Origin: Candidatus Daviesbacteria bacterium
GTDB lineage: Bacteria > Patescibacteriota > Microgenomatia > Daviesbacterales > UBA10151
Length of the DNA: 22,222 nt
Assembly: GCA_016183225.1 (NCBI GenBank)
Contig: JACPEZ010000021.1
Span: 1-22,222, forward strand
Direction: 5' to 3'
This document shows, piece by piece, positions 1 through 6,378 of this stretch (positions are counted from its first letter, which is position 1; each line of letters starts with the position of its first letter). A program made the position numbers and the translations under genes. The notes below the pieces were generated by a model. The model worked only from the letters and a program-made list of their open reading frames with translations. It was not told the DNA's origin and made no database searches.

Positions 1-115
1 CTTCAATCCGGGCCACCCCGTCTCCCACCTCCACCACTTTCCCCACATTTTGCCTTTGGGCTTTGAATTTTAACCCTTTAATTTCCGCCTCAATTTGAGC
101 TATTAAATCTGCCAC
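1..115 (-). CDS. atpA: ATP synthase F1 subunit alpha, N-terminal end only (partial)
   Basis: Only the first 38 codons are in the window; the gene runs off the left edge. The alpha subunit forms the F1 hexamer with beta and carries the non-catalytic nucleotide sites. The visible residues start MADLIAQIEAEIKG and reach VVEVGDGVARIE, the N-terminal beta-barrel signature of AtpA (V-x-EVGDGxAR). The start is GTG at 115-113, set by a strong Shine-Dalgarno AAAGGAGGT five bases upstream. The start lies inside the end of atpH, giving a 26-bp overlap. It is the fifth gene of the operon and follows the usual B-E-F-H-A order. Confidence 0.9.
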   Translation of the reverse strand, partial: MADLIAQIEAEIKGLKFKAQRQNVGKVVEVGDGVARIE

Positions 116-503
116 TGATAACCTCCTTTACCTGATTAATTTTTGAGAGTAATGATTCATCCCAAACTTCATCTCCAACTTGGAGTTTAAATCCGCCTAA
201 AATCTGCGGGTTAATACTGGTAACAACTTTGGTAATCTTATTTTTTTTCTCCACAATTTTTTTGGCTTTTCTTAGCTGATCTGTGGAAAGGGGAATGATA
301 GTTTCAAGATACATGGTATGTTTTCTTTCAATTCTTTTAAGCTCTGTTAAATACTGCGCTAAAGATAGTATTGCTTGCGGGGTTGACTGGGATTTTAAGA
401 GTTTAATGGCTTTTATAACTTGGCTTTCTACTATTTTGCCGTCTTTAAAACTCGCATCTACTAATTTTTTAATTGTTTTTTGTAACAATTTATTTTTTTT
501 CAT
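90..503 (-). CDS. atpH: ATP synthase F1 subunit delta (short form)
   Basis: The delta subunit links the top of F1 to the peripheral stalk (b subunits). This 137-residue protein is shorter than the roughly 175-180 residues usual for AtpH. The C-terminal signature is clear: NPQILGGFKLQVGDEVWDES matches the conserved GGF-x-(I/V)-x-(V/I)-G-D-x-x-(I/W)-D block near the end of the family. The N-terminal helical domain seems trimmed; it starts MKKNKLLQKTIKKLVDASF with no extra helix. The start ATG overlaps the stop of atpF by 4 bp (ATGA) and the gene ends 26 bp inside atpA, so translation is probably coupled along the operon. Identity rests on the C-terminal motif and on position. Confidence 0.85.
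   Translation of the reverse strand: MKKNKLLQKTIKKLVDASFKDGKIVESQVIKAIKLLKSQSTPQAILSLAQYLTELKRIERKHTMYLETIIPLSTDQLRKAKKIVEKKNKITKVVTSINPQILGGFKLQVGDEVWDESLLSKINQVKEVISGRFNSSN
121..129 (-). promoter_or_regulatory. Shine-Dalgarno site of atpA
   Basis: On the minus strand AAAGGAGGT ends 5 nt before the GTG start of atpA. It lies inside the atpH coding sequence and decides the GTG start and the gene overlap. Confidence 0.8.
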
Positions 504-994
504 GATATATTTTTCATTTCTTCTTCAATAATTTCTTTTTGCTCTTTTCCAGTCAATCTTTTACCAATAATCTTTTCAAAGGCTAAAATAATTAAATCAC
601 CCGCATGTTCTCTTATTTGTTGCTCAAGCATCACTTGTCTAATCTTTACTATTTCCGAAGCTTTAACATTAGCATCACTTATAATTTCTGCTGATGTTTC
701 TTTTGCTCCTTCCAGCATTCGGGCTGCTGCCTGCTTTGTTTCATCCAAAATTTTTTGAGCTTGTTGCAGCGACTTGGCAATTATTTTCTCTGACTGTTCC
801 TCTGTTGCTTGCAACTTTTTCTCAATCTCTTCCGCTTGCTTTAAGCTTTCTTCAATTCTTTTTTTGCGCTCCTCCAGCACTTTCAAAACCGGTTTATATA
901 AAAACCTCTTCAAAATAAAAAGCAGGATGAAAAAATTGACTACCTGCGCAGCCAGAAGTAAAGGATTTATCCCAAAATCTTTAAGAATTTCCAT
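500..994 (-). CDS. atpF: ATP synthase F0 subunit b
   Basis: Subunit b forms the peripheral stalk that holds F1 against the rotating c-ring. The 164-residue protein has the standard design: an N-terminal membrane helix (about residues 12-30, rich in V, F, I and L), then KRFLYKPVLKVLEERKKRIE, the usual junction where the helix leaves the membrane, then a long charged heptad-bearing coiled coil to the C-terminus (runs of E, K, Q and A). Length is normal for the family (about 155-170). The stop of atpE and the start of atpF share one base (TAATG), and atpF overlaps atpH by 4 bp. Only one b-type gene is seen, so a homodimer is expected. Confidence 0.93.
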   Translation of the reverse strand: MEILKDFGINPLLLAAQVVNFFILLFILKRFLYKPVLKVLEERKKRIEESLKQAEEIEKKLQATEEQSEKIIAKSLQQAQKILDETKQAAARMLEGAKETSAEIISDANVKASEIVKIRQVMLEQQIREHAGDLIILAFEKIIGKRLTGKEQKEIIEEEMKNIS

Positions 995-1197
995 TATTTA
1001 ATAAAGGCAATCACCAAAGCATAAATGGCAATGGCTTCGGCAAAAGCCATACCCAACAGCATGGCCGGCAAAACCTTAGCCTGCGCATCAGGATTTCGGC
1101 CAATGGCCTCCATGGCTTTGGCTCCAATAAATCCAATGCCTAAAGCCGGACCCAGCGCACCCACGCCAATGGCAATTGCAGCTGGCAAATTTTCCAA
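994..1197 (-). CDS. atpE: ATP synthase F0 subunit c, proton-type
   Basis: Subunit c forms the rotating membrane ring. The protein has 67 residues and two helices joined by a polar loop R34-N35-P36. The carboxylate that carries the ion is E54 in AFAEAIAIYA. In sodium-binding c subunits a glutamine sits in helix 1 and the Glu is followed by Ser or Thr; here the matching positions are I21 and A55, so H+ is the likely coupling ion (inference from known c-ring residues). The start is TTG at 1197-1195; there is no ATG, and a strong Shine-Dalgarno AAGGAGG stands 6 nt upstream. The N-terminus is very short, starting almost in helix 1. Two hairpins lie just upstream. Confidence 0.93.
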   Translation of the reverse strand: MENLPAAIAIGVGALGPALGIGFIGAKAMEAIGRNPDAQAKVLPAMLLGMAFAEAIAIYALVIAFIK

Positions 1198-1203
1198 TTT
1201 AAA

Positions 1204-1210
1204 CCTCCTT
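1204..1210 (-). promoter_or_regulatory. Shine-Dalgarno site of atpE
   Basis: AAGGAGG on the minus strand, 6 nt before the TTG start of atpE. It supports a TTG start and strong initiation for the subunit needed in many copies. Confidence 0.8.
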
Positions 1211-1213
1211 TCT

Positions 1214-1242
1214 CGTCCAAAGGACGACCATCCTTTGGATGG
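1214..1242 (-). repeat. Paired hairpins between atpB and atpE
   Basis: Two adjacent perfect hairpins fill the 50-bp gap: 1214-1226 (5-bp stem, loop of three) and 1228-1242 (6-bp stem, loop of three). Their cores, TCCAAAGGA (1216-1224) and TCCTTTGGA (1231-1239), are reverse complements of each other, so the RNA could fold either as two small hairpins or as one 9-bp stem with a 6-nt loop. The structure ends 4 nt from the atpE Shine-Dalgarno. It may be a translation or RNA-stability element, or a REP-like repeat. Confidence 0.7.
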
Positions 1243-1247
1243 TTTTA

Positions 1248-1964
1248 CTATTTTACTTCATGTTTCTCGCTTAACAAAATCATAAAAACAAGTGTCAGCA
1301 TGGCAAAAACAGCCGCCTGTACAAATCCTACTATAATTTCCAGAAAATAAAAAGGCAGCGGCACTACAAAGGCAAAAATGCCGGCCACGGTTGACAAAAC
1401 CACCTCTCCGGCAAATATGTTACCAAAAAGCCGGAAAGAAAGCGAGATTATTTTTGTAAACTCGGAGATAATTTCCAAAATTCCCACAAACAGAAAAATG
1501 GGGTTTAAAGCCACCCATTTTAACAGATAATTTTTAATTCCCAAATATCTAACTGCCAAAAAATGGGTTAAAAAAGCAGACAAAAGCGCCAGTCCCAAAG
1601 TCATGTTTAAATCGGAGTTGACAGAGCGGAAAAGAGGCTCGCCTTTGTAAGTGATAGTGCCAAAGCCCGGTAAAAGCCCCAGCCAGTTGGCAGTTAAAAT
1701 AAACAGGAAAAAAGTCATAACCAAAGGAAACAAAACTAAAGTTTTTTTGCCGGAGAGCCCCTCCACAGTTGAATACCCCCAGTCTATCACCGCTTCAACA
1801 AAATTCTGCAAGCCGGAGGGGATTATTTTTACTCTCCAGGTTGCAACAACAGAAACAATCGTTAAAATTGCCATAGCCACCCAGGAAACAAGCAGAGTAT
1901 TGGTAATGGGGAAATTTTTATAAAATCCCAAAATCTCCGGCTTTAAAACAATTCCATGTTCCAT
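1248..1964 (-). CDS. atpB: ATP synthase F0 subunit a
   Basis: Subunit a forms the two ion half-channels beside the c-ring. The 238-residue protein is a multi-helix membrane protein. The essential arginine is R178 in SLSFRLFGNIFAGE, the family hallmark, and Q216 in IVGFVQAAVFAML marks the last helix. The segment NWLGLLPGF (about 93-101) is also typical. It is the first gene of the operon; no atpI or other gene lies between it and the promoter. The ATG at 1964 has no Shine-Dalgarno; instead a -10 box ends 6 nt upstream, so the transcript is probably leaderless. Immediately upstream lies a transposase element. Confidence 0.96.
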   Translation of the reverse strand: MEHGIVLKPEILGFYKNFPITNTLLVSWVAMAILTIVSVVATWRVKIIPSGLQNFVEAVIDWGYSTVEGLSGKKTLVLFPLVMTFFLFILTANWLGLLPGFGTITYKGEPLFRSVNSDLNMTLGLALLSAFLTHFLAVRYLGIKNYLLKWVALNPIFLFVGILEIISEFTKIISLSFRLFGNIFAGEVVLSTVAGIFAFVVPLPFYFLEIIVGFVQAAVFAMLTLVFMILLSEKHEVK

Positions 1965-1970
1965 AAATAT

Positions 1971-2000
1971 ATTGTACAGGTATCTTTACTTAAGCGTCAA
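1971..2000 (-). promoter_or_regulatory. Promoter of the atp operon, leaderless geometry
   Basis: On the minus strand TTGACG (1995-2000), an 18-bp spacer, then TACAAT (1971-1976). Six bases separate the -10 box from the atpB ATG, placing the predicted transcription start on the A of ATG. The left end of the mobile element starts 17 bp upstream of the -35 box. Confidence 0.75.
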
Positions 2001-2016
2001 CATATCGCATATATGT

Positions 2017-2786
2017 CACCTCCGAGGTGTTTTGTACTTGACACCTTGGGATATAGAGGTATTAAAATTAATTTATATGCCTTTGAGAATTATCCCGTTA
2101 GTAAATGGGCAATACTACCATATCTTCAACCGTTCCATTAATAAAGAACCAATTTTTACAAGGCTCAAGGATTGCCAAAGAGCAATCTTCACCATGAACT
2201 ACTACAGATTTAAAGATTCTCCCTTAAAACTTGCCTACTTTTTGGCGCTTGGCTTTGATGCAAGAAATGACATAATGGTTAGCCTAAACAAAACCTCAAA
2301 AACTCTGGTAGACATCATCTGTTACTGTCTAATGCCCAATCATTTTCACATTCTTCTTAAACAGAATGAGGACAATGGCATTAGTCGCTTTTTATCTCTT
2401 TTGCAAAATAGCTACACCCGCTTTTTTAATACCAAACATTCAAGACAGGGTCATTTATTCCAAGGTCAGTTTAAGGCTGTCAGGATAGAAGACGAGGAAC
2501 AATTAATCCATGTCTCAAGATATATTCACCTCAACCCGTACTCTTCTTTTGTAGTCAAAACTATGACAAATTTAAAAGAATACAGGCATTCATCCCTGAA
2601 AGAATATCTGGACAGTGCAGTGGGGATATGTAAAAAAGAAATTGTTACTTCATTATTTTCTAAAAAGTTCACCTATGAAAAATTTGTTTTTGATCAGGCT
2701 GATTATCAGAGAAAACTAAACACTATTAAACATCTCGTGATTGAATAAGTTTACCGAGGTGTTAGCTTTATAACACCTCCGAGGTG
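2017..2786 (+). mobile_element. REP-associated transposase unit with inverted palindromic ends
   Basis: A 770-bp unit with one transposase gene. The left end (2017-2050) and the reverse complement of the right end (2753-2786) match at 25 of 34 positions. Both contain CACCTC-N-GAGGTGT, itself an inverted repeat, followed by a second arm (ACACCTTGG on the left, AACACCTCGG in the inverted right copy), so each end can fold into alternative hairpins; the right end forms a 9-bp stem, GAGGTGTTA with TAACACCTC. RAYT genes are known to be flanked by inverted REP sequences, which fits. A full TTGACA (2038-2043) lies in the left end and could be the -35 of the transposase, with TAAAAT at 2063-2068 (19-bp spacer). 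The exact boundaries are inferred. Confidence 0.7.
2077..2748 (+). CDS. REP-associated tyrosine transposase (Y1/HUH, IS200-like)
   Basis: A single-strand DNA transposase of the Y1/HUH family that would cut and rejoin hairpin-bearing ends. From the ATG at 2077 it has 223 residues; an upstream ATG at 1972 would add 35 residues translated through the palindromic left end and is unlikely. The start region GQYYHIFNRSINK is typical of this family. The HUH metal motif is MPNHFHILLK (H89 and H91), and the probable catalytic tyrosine is Y113 in QNSYTRFFN. The block GHLFQGQFKAVRIEDEEQL and then VSRYIHLNP is the family's best known signature. All key residues are present and the frame is intact, so the gene may be active. 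Confidence 0.9.
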   Translation: MPLRIIPLVNGQYYHIFNRSINKEPIFTRLKDCQRAIFTMNYYRFKDSPLKLAYFLALGFDARNDIMVSLNKTSKTLVDIICYCLMPNHFHILLKQNEDNGISRFLSLLQNSYTRFFNTKHSRQGHLFQGQFKAVRIEDEEQLIHVSRYIHLNPYSSFVVKTMTNLKEYRHSSLKEYLDSAVGICKKEIVTSLFSKKFTYEKFVFDQADYQRKLNTIKHLVIE

Positions 2787-2793
2787 GAAACGA

Positions 2794-4359
2794 TCACTCC
2801 AGTTTTTCGCGTTGGGTTCGCAAAAAGAGGAACCACTGTTCAAAAAAGGCAAAAATACCCTTGAAGGGAGTTTCAATGATAAAATCAAAAATAAAGAGCA
2901 CTATATTGATCTGGGAAATGGCTGTGGTTAACCTTCTGCCCACCTGAATAAAAGGCATAAAGAAAAAATCCGACAGCAGCGACCCCAGGCTGTCCCTGTC
3001 ATCTCTTAACACATACATATTGGCCGTCCTGTTAATCCTGTAAGAAATAAAAGAAACAATGGCCAGGAAAAAGATAAACACCCCTTGAGAGGCGGGATTG
3101 ACCCCCAATTTATTTAAGACAAAAATTATTGCTCCAAAACTCAAGACAAAAGTCGCAAGCCACAACAGCAGAAAGATCAACCCCAAAATCGGTTCTGTTT
3201 TTTTGGGTTTTTTCCTGACCACCATCGGAGGATTTAGAGCCGGATTTTCCTCAAACAGGATGGAGTTAATCTTGGTCATAATCCTGAAGGAATTGTCTTT
3301 GGACGGGGCCTTGATAAAAAAACCAACCAGAACCATCAGCAAAGGAGGAGTCAGAGTATTGAGGGCAATCGAAGACCAGATGACCCGGTTGTAAATAAAT
3401 CTTTCGTATGTTCCTTCGATAAACAAAGCAAAGATAGCCTTGGTAAAAAAGATGAAAATAACGCTTCTGACAATGGCCCGCTTCACCTTGGCCCTGATGG
3501 TTTTATAACGAGAATTACAAGCTTCCAAAATGGCCAGATTTAAATTTTCAGGATCAGAAACAAGGATCTGGGCGCCGCGGCTGTTTCTTAAAACATCATC
3601 CAGAATTAAAAAAGGCACTGTCTGATTTTTAATGTATACATAAATTTTATCTTTTAGGCAGTAGCGCAGCTGCTTCGTTAATTCTTGAATGGCTTTGGGG
3701 AATTGATCGGCAATTTTCTCAAAGTTATGGCTGATTTTGCCAAAATAATGCTTAAAAAGATGGTGCCGCAAAAGGGCCAGATCATCATTGGCAAAAGCGC
3801 GCCGAACAGCTATGAAAACCTGAATGTCTCTTGTTTCTTCACTGTCATCAATGATGGATACTCTCTCTTGAAAAAGATGATAGATAAAATTGCACATGGT
3901 CTCTTTTTGGGGAGAAGGCTTTAAGATATCTTCAATTTCGGAGGAGAGTAGCTGCATGATCCATTCATTAACCGATGCTCTGTTTATTCTGTGCTTACGG
4001 TTTATTTCATCTTCCAGTTTCAGAAACAGGTCAATGGTCGATCCCACCCGGGCCACCTGGGATTCGGGAACGGATGAGTCGGGAAAATAACGGGCCCAAA
4101 TCAACTCCCGGATTAAAGGCGGGGCAACAGTTGCTCCGTTTCCGCCCAAAAGAAGTCTTCTTTTTAAAATCCGCTCAATGGTGGAGCGAAGAATTACCTC
4201 ATCGTCGCGATAATCCATGGCCGTTCTGAATTTTTCATACCAGCTGGCCAGTTCCGCCACCAAGGGGTTAACAGATATGGTTTTATCGTCAGAAGGAGCC
4301 ATACTTCGGTCATAAGATGAAACCAGAATTTGGGATAATTTTGTTAGCGCTCTACCCAT
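2794..4359 (-). CDS. Membrane protein of unknown function
   Basis: A 521-residue protein I do not recognise. Residues 1-295 are soluble and mostly helical, with many charged residues and several basic patches (IERILKRRLLLGG near 61-73). The C-terminal part has about five membrane helices, near 296-314, 327-349, 391-414, 425-442 and 480-497, with a basic proline-containing linker (VVRKKPKKTEP, about 380-390) between the second and third. There is no signal peptide, so the large N-terminal domain probably stays in the cytoplasm. It is divergent from tyrS, with a perfect palindrome between the two starts, and convergent with the transposase. A lineage-specific membrane protein is the safest label. 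Confidence 0.85.
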   Translation of the reverse strand: MGRALTKLSQILVSSYDRSMAPSDDKTISVNPLVAELASWYEKFRTAMDYRDDEVILRSTIERILKRRLLLGGNGATVAPPLIRELIWARYFPDSSVPESQVARVGSTIDLFLKLEDEINRKHRINRASVNEWIMQLLSSEIEDILKPSPQKETMCNFIYHLFQERVSIIDDSEETRDIQVFIAVRRAFANDDLALLRHHLFKHYFGKISHNFEKIADQFPKAIQELTKQLRYCLKDKIYVYIKNQTVPFLILDDVLRNSRGAQILVSDPENLNLAILEACNSRYKTIRAKVKRAIVRSVIFIFFTKAIFALFIEGTYERFIYNRVIWSSIALNTLTPPLLMVLVGFFIKAPSKDNSFRIMTKINSILFEENPALNPPMVVRKKPKKTEPILGLIFLLLWLATFVLSFGAIIFVLNKLGVNPASQGVFIFFLAIVSFISYRINRTANMYVLRDDRDSLGSLLSDFFFMPFIQVGRRLTTAISQINIVLFIFDFIIETPFKGIFAFFEQWFLFLRTQREKLE

Positions 4360-4364
4360 AATTA

Positions 4365-4382
4365 TGTGGTAATATTACCACA
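4365..4382. promoter_or_regulatory. 18-bp perfect palindrome between divergent genes
   Basis: TGTGGTAATATTACCACA is its own reverse complement and fills half of the 36-bp gap between the two divergent starts. Its centre gives TAATAT on both strands, which could act as a -10 box in each direction, but no good -35 lies 16-18 bp away on either side. It may be an operator shared by both genes. Confidence 0.5.
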
Positions 4383-4395
4383 AGGGAAAAAATAA

Positions 4396-5481
4396 ATGAC
4401 TAACGAAGAAAAATTTAAATTAATTACCAGAAATCTGGAGGAGGTGTTGACAGAAGAGGAGTTGAAAGCTCTTCTGGAAAGCGGCGCACCCCTTCGCCAC
4501 TACATCGGCTTTGAAATCTCGGGCAAATTGCATATTGGTTACCTTTTTACATGTTTGAAAGTTAAAGATTTGCAGGATGCGGGAGCGGAAACAATCATCT
4601 GGCTGGCGGATCTGCACTCGGCCATCAACGATAAGCTGGACGGCAACATTGAAACCATCAGAAAAGTAGCCCGGGGATATTTTATTGATGCTTTCAAAGC
4701 CCTATTTCAATGCGTTGGTGGAAACCCGGAAAAACTGCAGTTTAAGCTGACCTCGGAAGAATATGCCAAAAATCCGGATTTTTGGATGACTGTTTTGGAA
4801 GTTGGCAAGACCACCAGTTTAGCCCGGACTAAACGCTCCATTACTATCATGGGGAGAGAAGAATCAGAAGATATTGATACGGCCAAGTTATTTTATCCCA
4901 TTATGCAGGCGGCTGATATTTTTTTGTTGGGAGTAAATATTGCCCATGCGGGAATAGACCAGAGGAAAGTTCATGTGATTGCCCGCGACAGCGCTTCTGC
5001 TTTGAATAAACCAAAACCTGTAGCAATTCATCATCCCATTCTTTTGGGACTGACAGCACCGGAAAATATTTCGGGCGAGGCGGATGAAGTAGCAATGAAG
5101 GCCAAAATGAGCAAGTCCAAACCAGGCAGCGGCATCTCTATTCATGACAGTCCCGATCAAATCAGACAAACCATCAACGAAGCCTTTGCCCCGGAAGGCC
5201 AAGTGGAAAATAATCCAATTTTAAACTGGACAAAATACTTAATTTTTTATGGCAACGGATCATTAGTAATTTCCAGAAAAAGTGAACACGGGGGAGATAT
5301 TACTTATAATTCTTATGAAGATCTGGAAAAAGATTATGTAGATAAAAAATTACATCCCATGGATTTAAAAACGGCAGTGGCAGAGTGGTTAATTAAAAAA
5401 CTAAAACCAGCAAGAGATTATTTTGAGGATCCCACCCGCAAATCTGCCTTGGAAGAAATTGAGAAATTAACTAATAAGTAA
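4396..5481 (+). CDS. tyrS: Tyrosyl-tRNA synthetase, archaeal/eukaryotic type
   Basis: Charges tRNA-Tyr with tyrosine using ATP. The 361-residue protein is a class I synthetase with HIGY at 46-49 and KMSKS at 237-241. Its architecture is that of archaeal TyrRS, not the bacterial TyrS of about 420 residues with an S4-like C-terminal domain. Archaeal-type features are YIGFEISGKLHIG, the ADLHSAIND block, SKPGSGISIHDSPDQI, and the C-terminal HGGDITYNSYEDLEKDY followed by LHPMDLKTAVAEWL. No S4 domain follows. ATG at 4396 has AAGGGA 7 nt upstream as a modest Shine-Dalgarno. The last part (FEDPTRK) is echoed 933 bp downstream. Transfer from an archaeal source is the likely origin of the type; TrpRS is excluded by the ADLH and KPGS contexts. 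Confidence 0.93.
   Translation: MTNEEKFKLITRNLEEVLTEEELKALLESGAPLRHYIGFEISGKLHIGYLFTCLKVKDLQDAGAETIIWLADLHSAINDKLDGNIETIRKVARGYFIDAFKALFQCVGGNPEKLQFKLTSEEYAKNPDFWMTVLEVGKTTSLARTKRSITIMGREESEDIDTAKLFYPIMQAADIFLLGVNIAHAGIDQRKVHVIARDSASALNKPKPVAIHHPILLGLTAPENISGEADEVAMKAKMSKSKPGSGISIHDSPDQIRQTINEAFAPEGQVENNPILNWTKYLIFYGNGSLVISRKSEHGGDITYNSYEDLEKDYVDKKLHPMDLKTAVAEWLIKKLKPARDYFEDPTRKSALEEIEKLTNK
5418..5443 (+). repeat. Direct repeat, copy 1 (inside the tyrS 3' end)
   Basis: Encodes YFEDPTRK in tyrS. It matches 6351-6376 at 23 of 26 bases, and all three differences are synonymous third-codon positions. Confidence 0.6.
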
Positions 5482-5483
5482 AT

Positions 5484-5870
5484 TTATTTGTTCCTAATTC
5501 CATCGACAAGCCAGTCAATACGTTTACCATACCATCCACCTGTTCTCATCATCAATCCTCTTGTTGATGGGAAAGCACCTAATAAAAAACCTGCAATTAA
5601 ACCTGAATACATCCCTAATACAGCTACCTCCGCTCCATGAGATTTAATTAGTTTATCTAAGGGGATATCAAAAATTTTATCTGCTACTAATAAAATATCT
5701 AAGGGCAATGCTAAACTAGCCGACATCCAACCTCCAACCAAAGCACCACATATTCCACAATCTAACCAAGACCATTTTTGGGATCCTCTTTTAGTGGGTA
5801 CATCACTAGACACTAAAACTATCTCACGCTCTGTTTGATTCACCTCTCCAGACTCTGGGCTCAATCCCAT
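5484..5870 (-). CDS. Small membrane protein of unknown function
   Basis: A 128-residue protein I do not recognise. A polar N-terminus (1-34) precedes two glycine-rich hydrophobic segments, about 35-63 (with GICGALVGGW) and 80-101 (VLGMYSGLIAGFLLGAF), then a basic tail with GGWYGKRIDWLV. The glycine spacing suggests packed helices. Its stop is 2 bp from the convergent tyrS stop. ATG at 5870 follows an in-frame TGA closely; a -10-like TATATA ends 6 nt upstream. It lies between the two copies of the tyrS-end repeat. Small multi-helix proteins of this kind are common in reduced bacterial genomes, but no function can be given. Confidence 0.65.
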   Translation of the reverse strand: MGLSPESGEVNQTEREIVLVSSDVPTKRGSQKWSWLDCGICGALVGGWMSASLALPLDILLVADKIFDIPLDKLIKSHGAEVAVLGMYSGLIAGFLLGAFPSTRGLMMRTGGWYGKRIDWLVDGIRNK

Positions 5871-5876
5871 ACCTCA

Positions 5877-5906
5877 TATATACACCTTTTACCATTAAAT
5901 TTGCAA
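5877..5906 (-). promoter_or_regulatory. Possible leaderless promoter
   Basis: TTGCAA (5901-5906), an 18-bp spacer, TATATA (5877-5882), then 6 nt to the ATG at 5870. The boxes are imperfect; the spacing matches the other leaderless starts in the window. Confidence 0.4.
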
Positions 5907-5917
5907 GGGGGATTATT

Positions 5918-6283
5918 TTATGCAGCCCCAGAGAGAGGTTGAAGTCTGAATTCAGGGGGGACATCAACGCCGCTATCTTCCTCCAAAGTTTCCAGTCTCT
6001 TTTCCATCCTGCGGATATTGAAATCATTAATTTTATACATATCAGCGTAACCTTTCAGTTCTTTTTCAATAGTGATTAGTGCTCCCGTATGAGCATCCTG
6101 GGTTTCTTGTATTTCATCCAATTTCCCATTAATGACAGATTGCTGGTCTTTCATATCCCTTATCTGTTGCATGGTGACATTCTGGAAAGTTTCCGTCTTA
6201 CCTACTTTATCTTTAATTATTTCCAGAATATCTTTGAGGGGTCTGATCTCGTCTTTTAAAGTTTTGCTATTGTCTTTTGCCAT
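5918..6283 (-). CDS. Coiled-coil protein of unknown function
   Basis: A 121-residue soluble protein with almost continuous predicted coiled coil: heptad-like spacing of I, L and V runs through LKDILEIIKDKVGKTE, then the stretch around INGKLDEIQETQ, and again MEKRLETLEEDSG near 92-104. The tail (VPPEFRLQPLSG) is proline-containing and unstructured. There is no membrane segment or enzymatic motif. It probably forms an oligomeric rod or tether. The ATG at 6283 lacks a Shine-Dalgarno but has a -10 box 6 nt upstream. It lies on the same strand as the 128-residue membrane protein, 47 bp upstream of that gene's start. A role cannot be given. Confidence 0.75.
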   Translation of the reverse strand: MAKDNSKTLKDEIRPLKDILEIIKDKVGKTETFQNVTMQQIRDMKDQQSVINGKLDEIQETQDAHTGALITIEKELKGYADMYKINDFNIRRMEKRLETLEEDSGVDVPPEFRLQPLSGAA

Positions 6284-6289
6284 AATTTG

Positions 6290-6318
6290 ATGATAACCAC
6301 CTTTTTCGCAAAGCGCAA
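6290..6318 (-). promoter_or_regulatory. Leaderless promoter of the coiled-coil gene
   Basis: TTGCGC (6313-6318), a 17-bp spacer, TATCAT (6290-6295), then 6 nt to ATG at 6283. This is the same geometry as the atpB and SNF2 promoters. Confidence 0.6.
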
Positions 6319-6350
6319 GCCTGATTATTTATATCAAACAAAATCAGAAT

Positions 6351-6376
6351 TTATTTTGAAGACCCCACCCGAAAAT
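6351..6376 (+). repeat. Direct repeat, copy 2 (echo of the tyrS 3' end)
   Basis: Read in frame it gives YFEDPTRK followed at once by TAA (6375-6377). It matches 5418-5443 at 23 of 26 bases, with only synonymous differences. It looks like a relic of a TyrRS C-terminus in the gap between two small minus-strand genes. The frame just upstream (ISNKIR) shows little further similarity. Confidence 0.5.
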
Positions 6377-6378
6377 AA

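Noticed and set aside
994..1197. Sodium-coupled c-ring
   Set aside because: The helix 1 glutamine and the Ser/Thr after the ion-binding Glu are absent (I21, A55).
5824..6027. 67-residue minus-strand frame across the gap between the 128- and 121-residue genes
   Set aside because: It overlaps both neighbours in another frame and shows no domain or good start; treated as a shadow.
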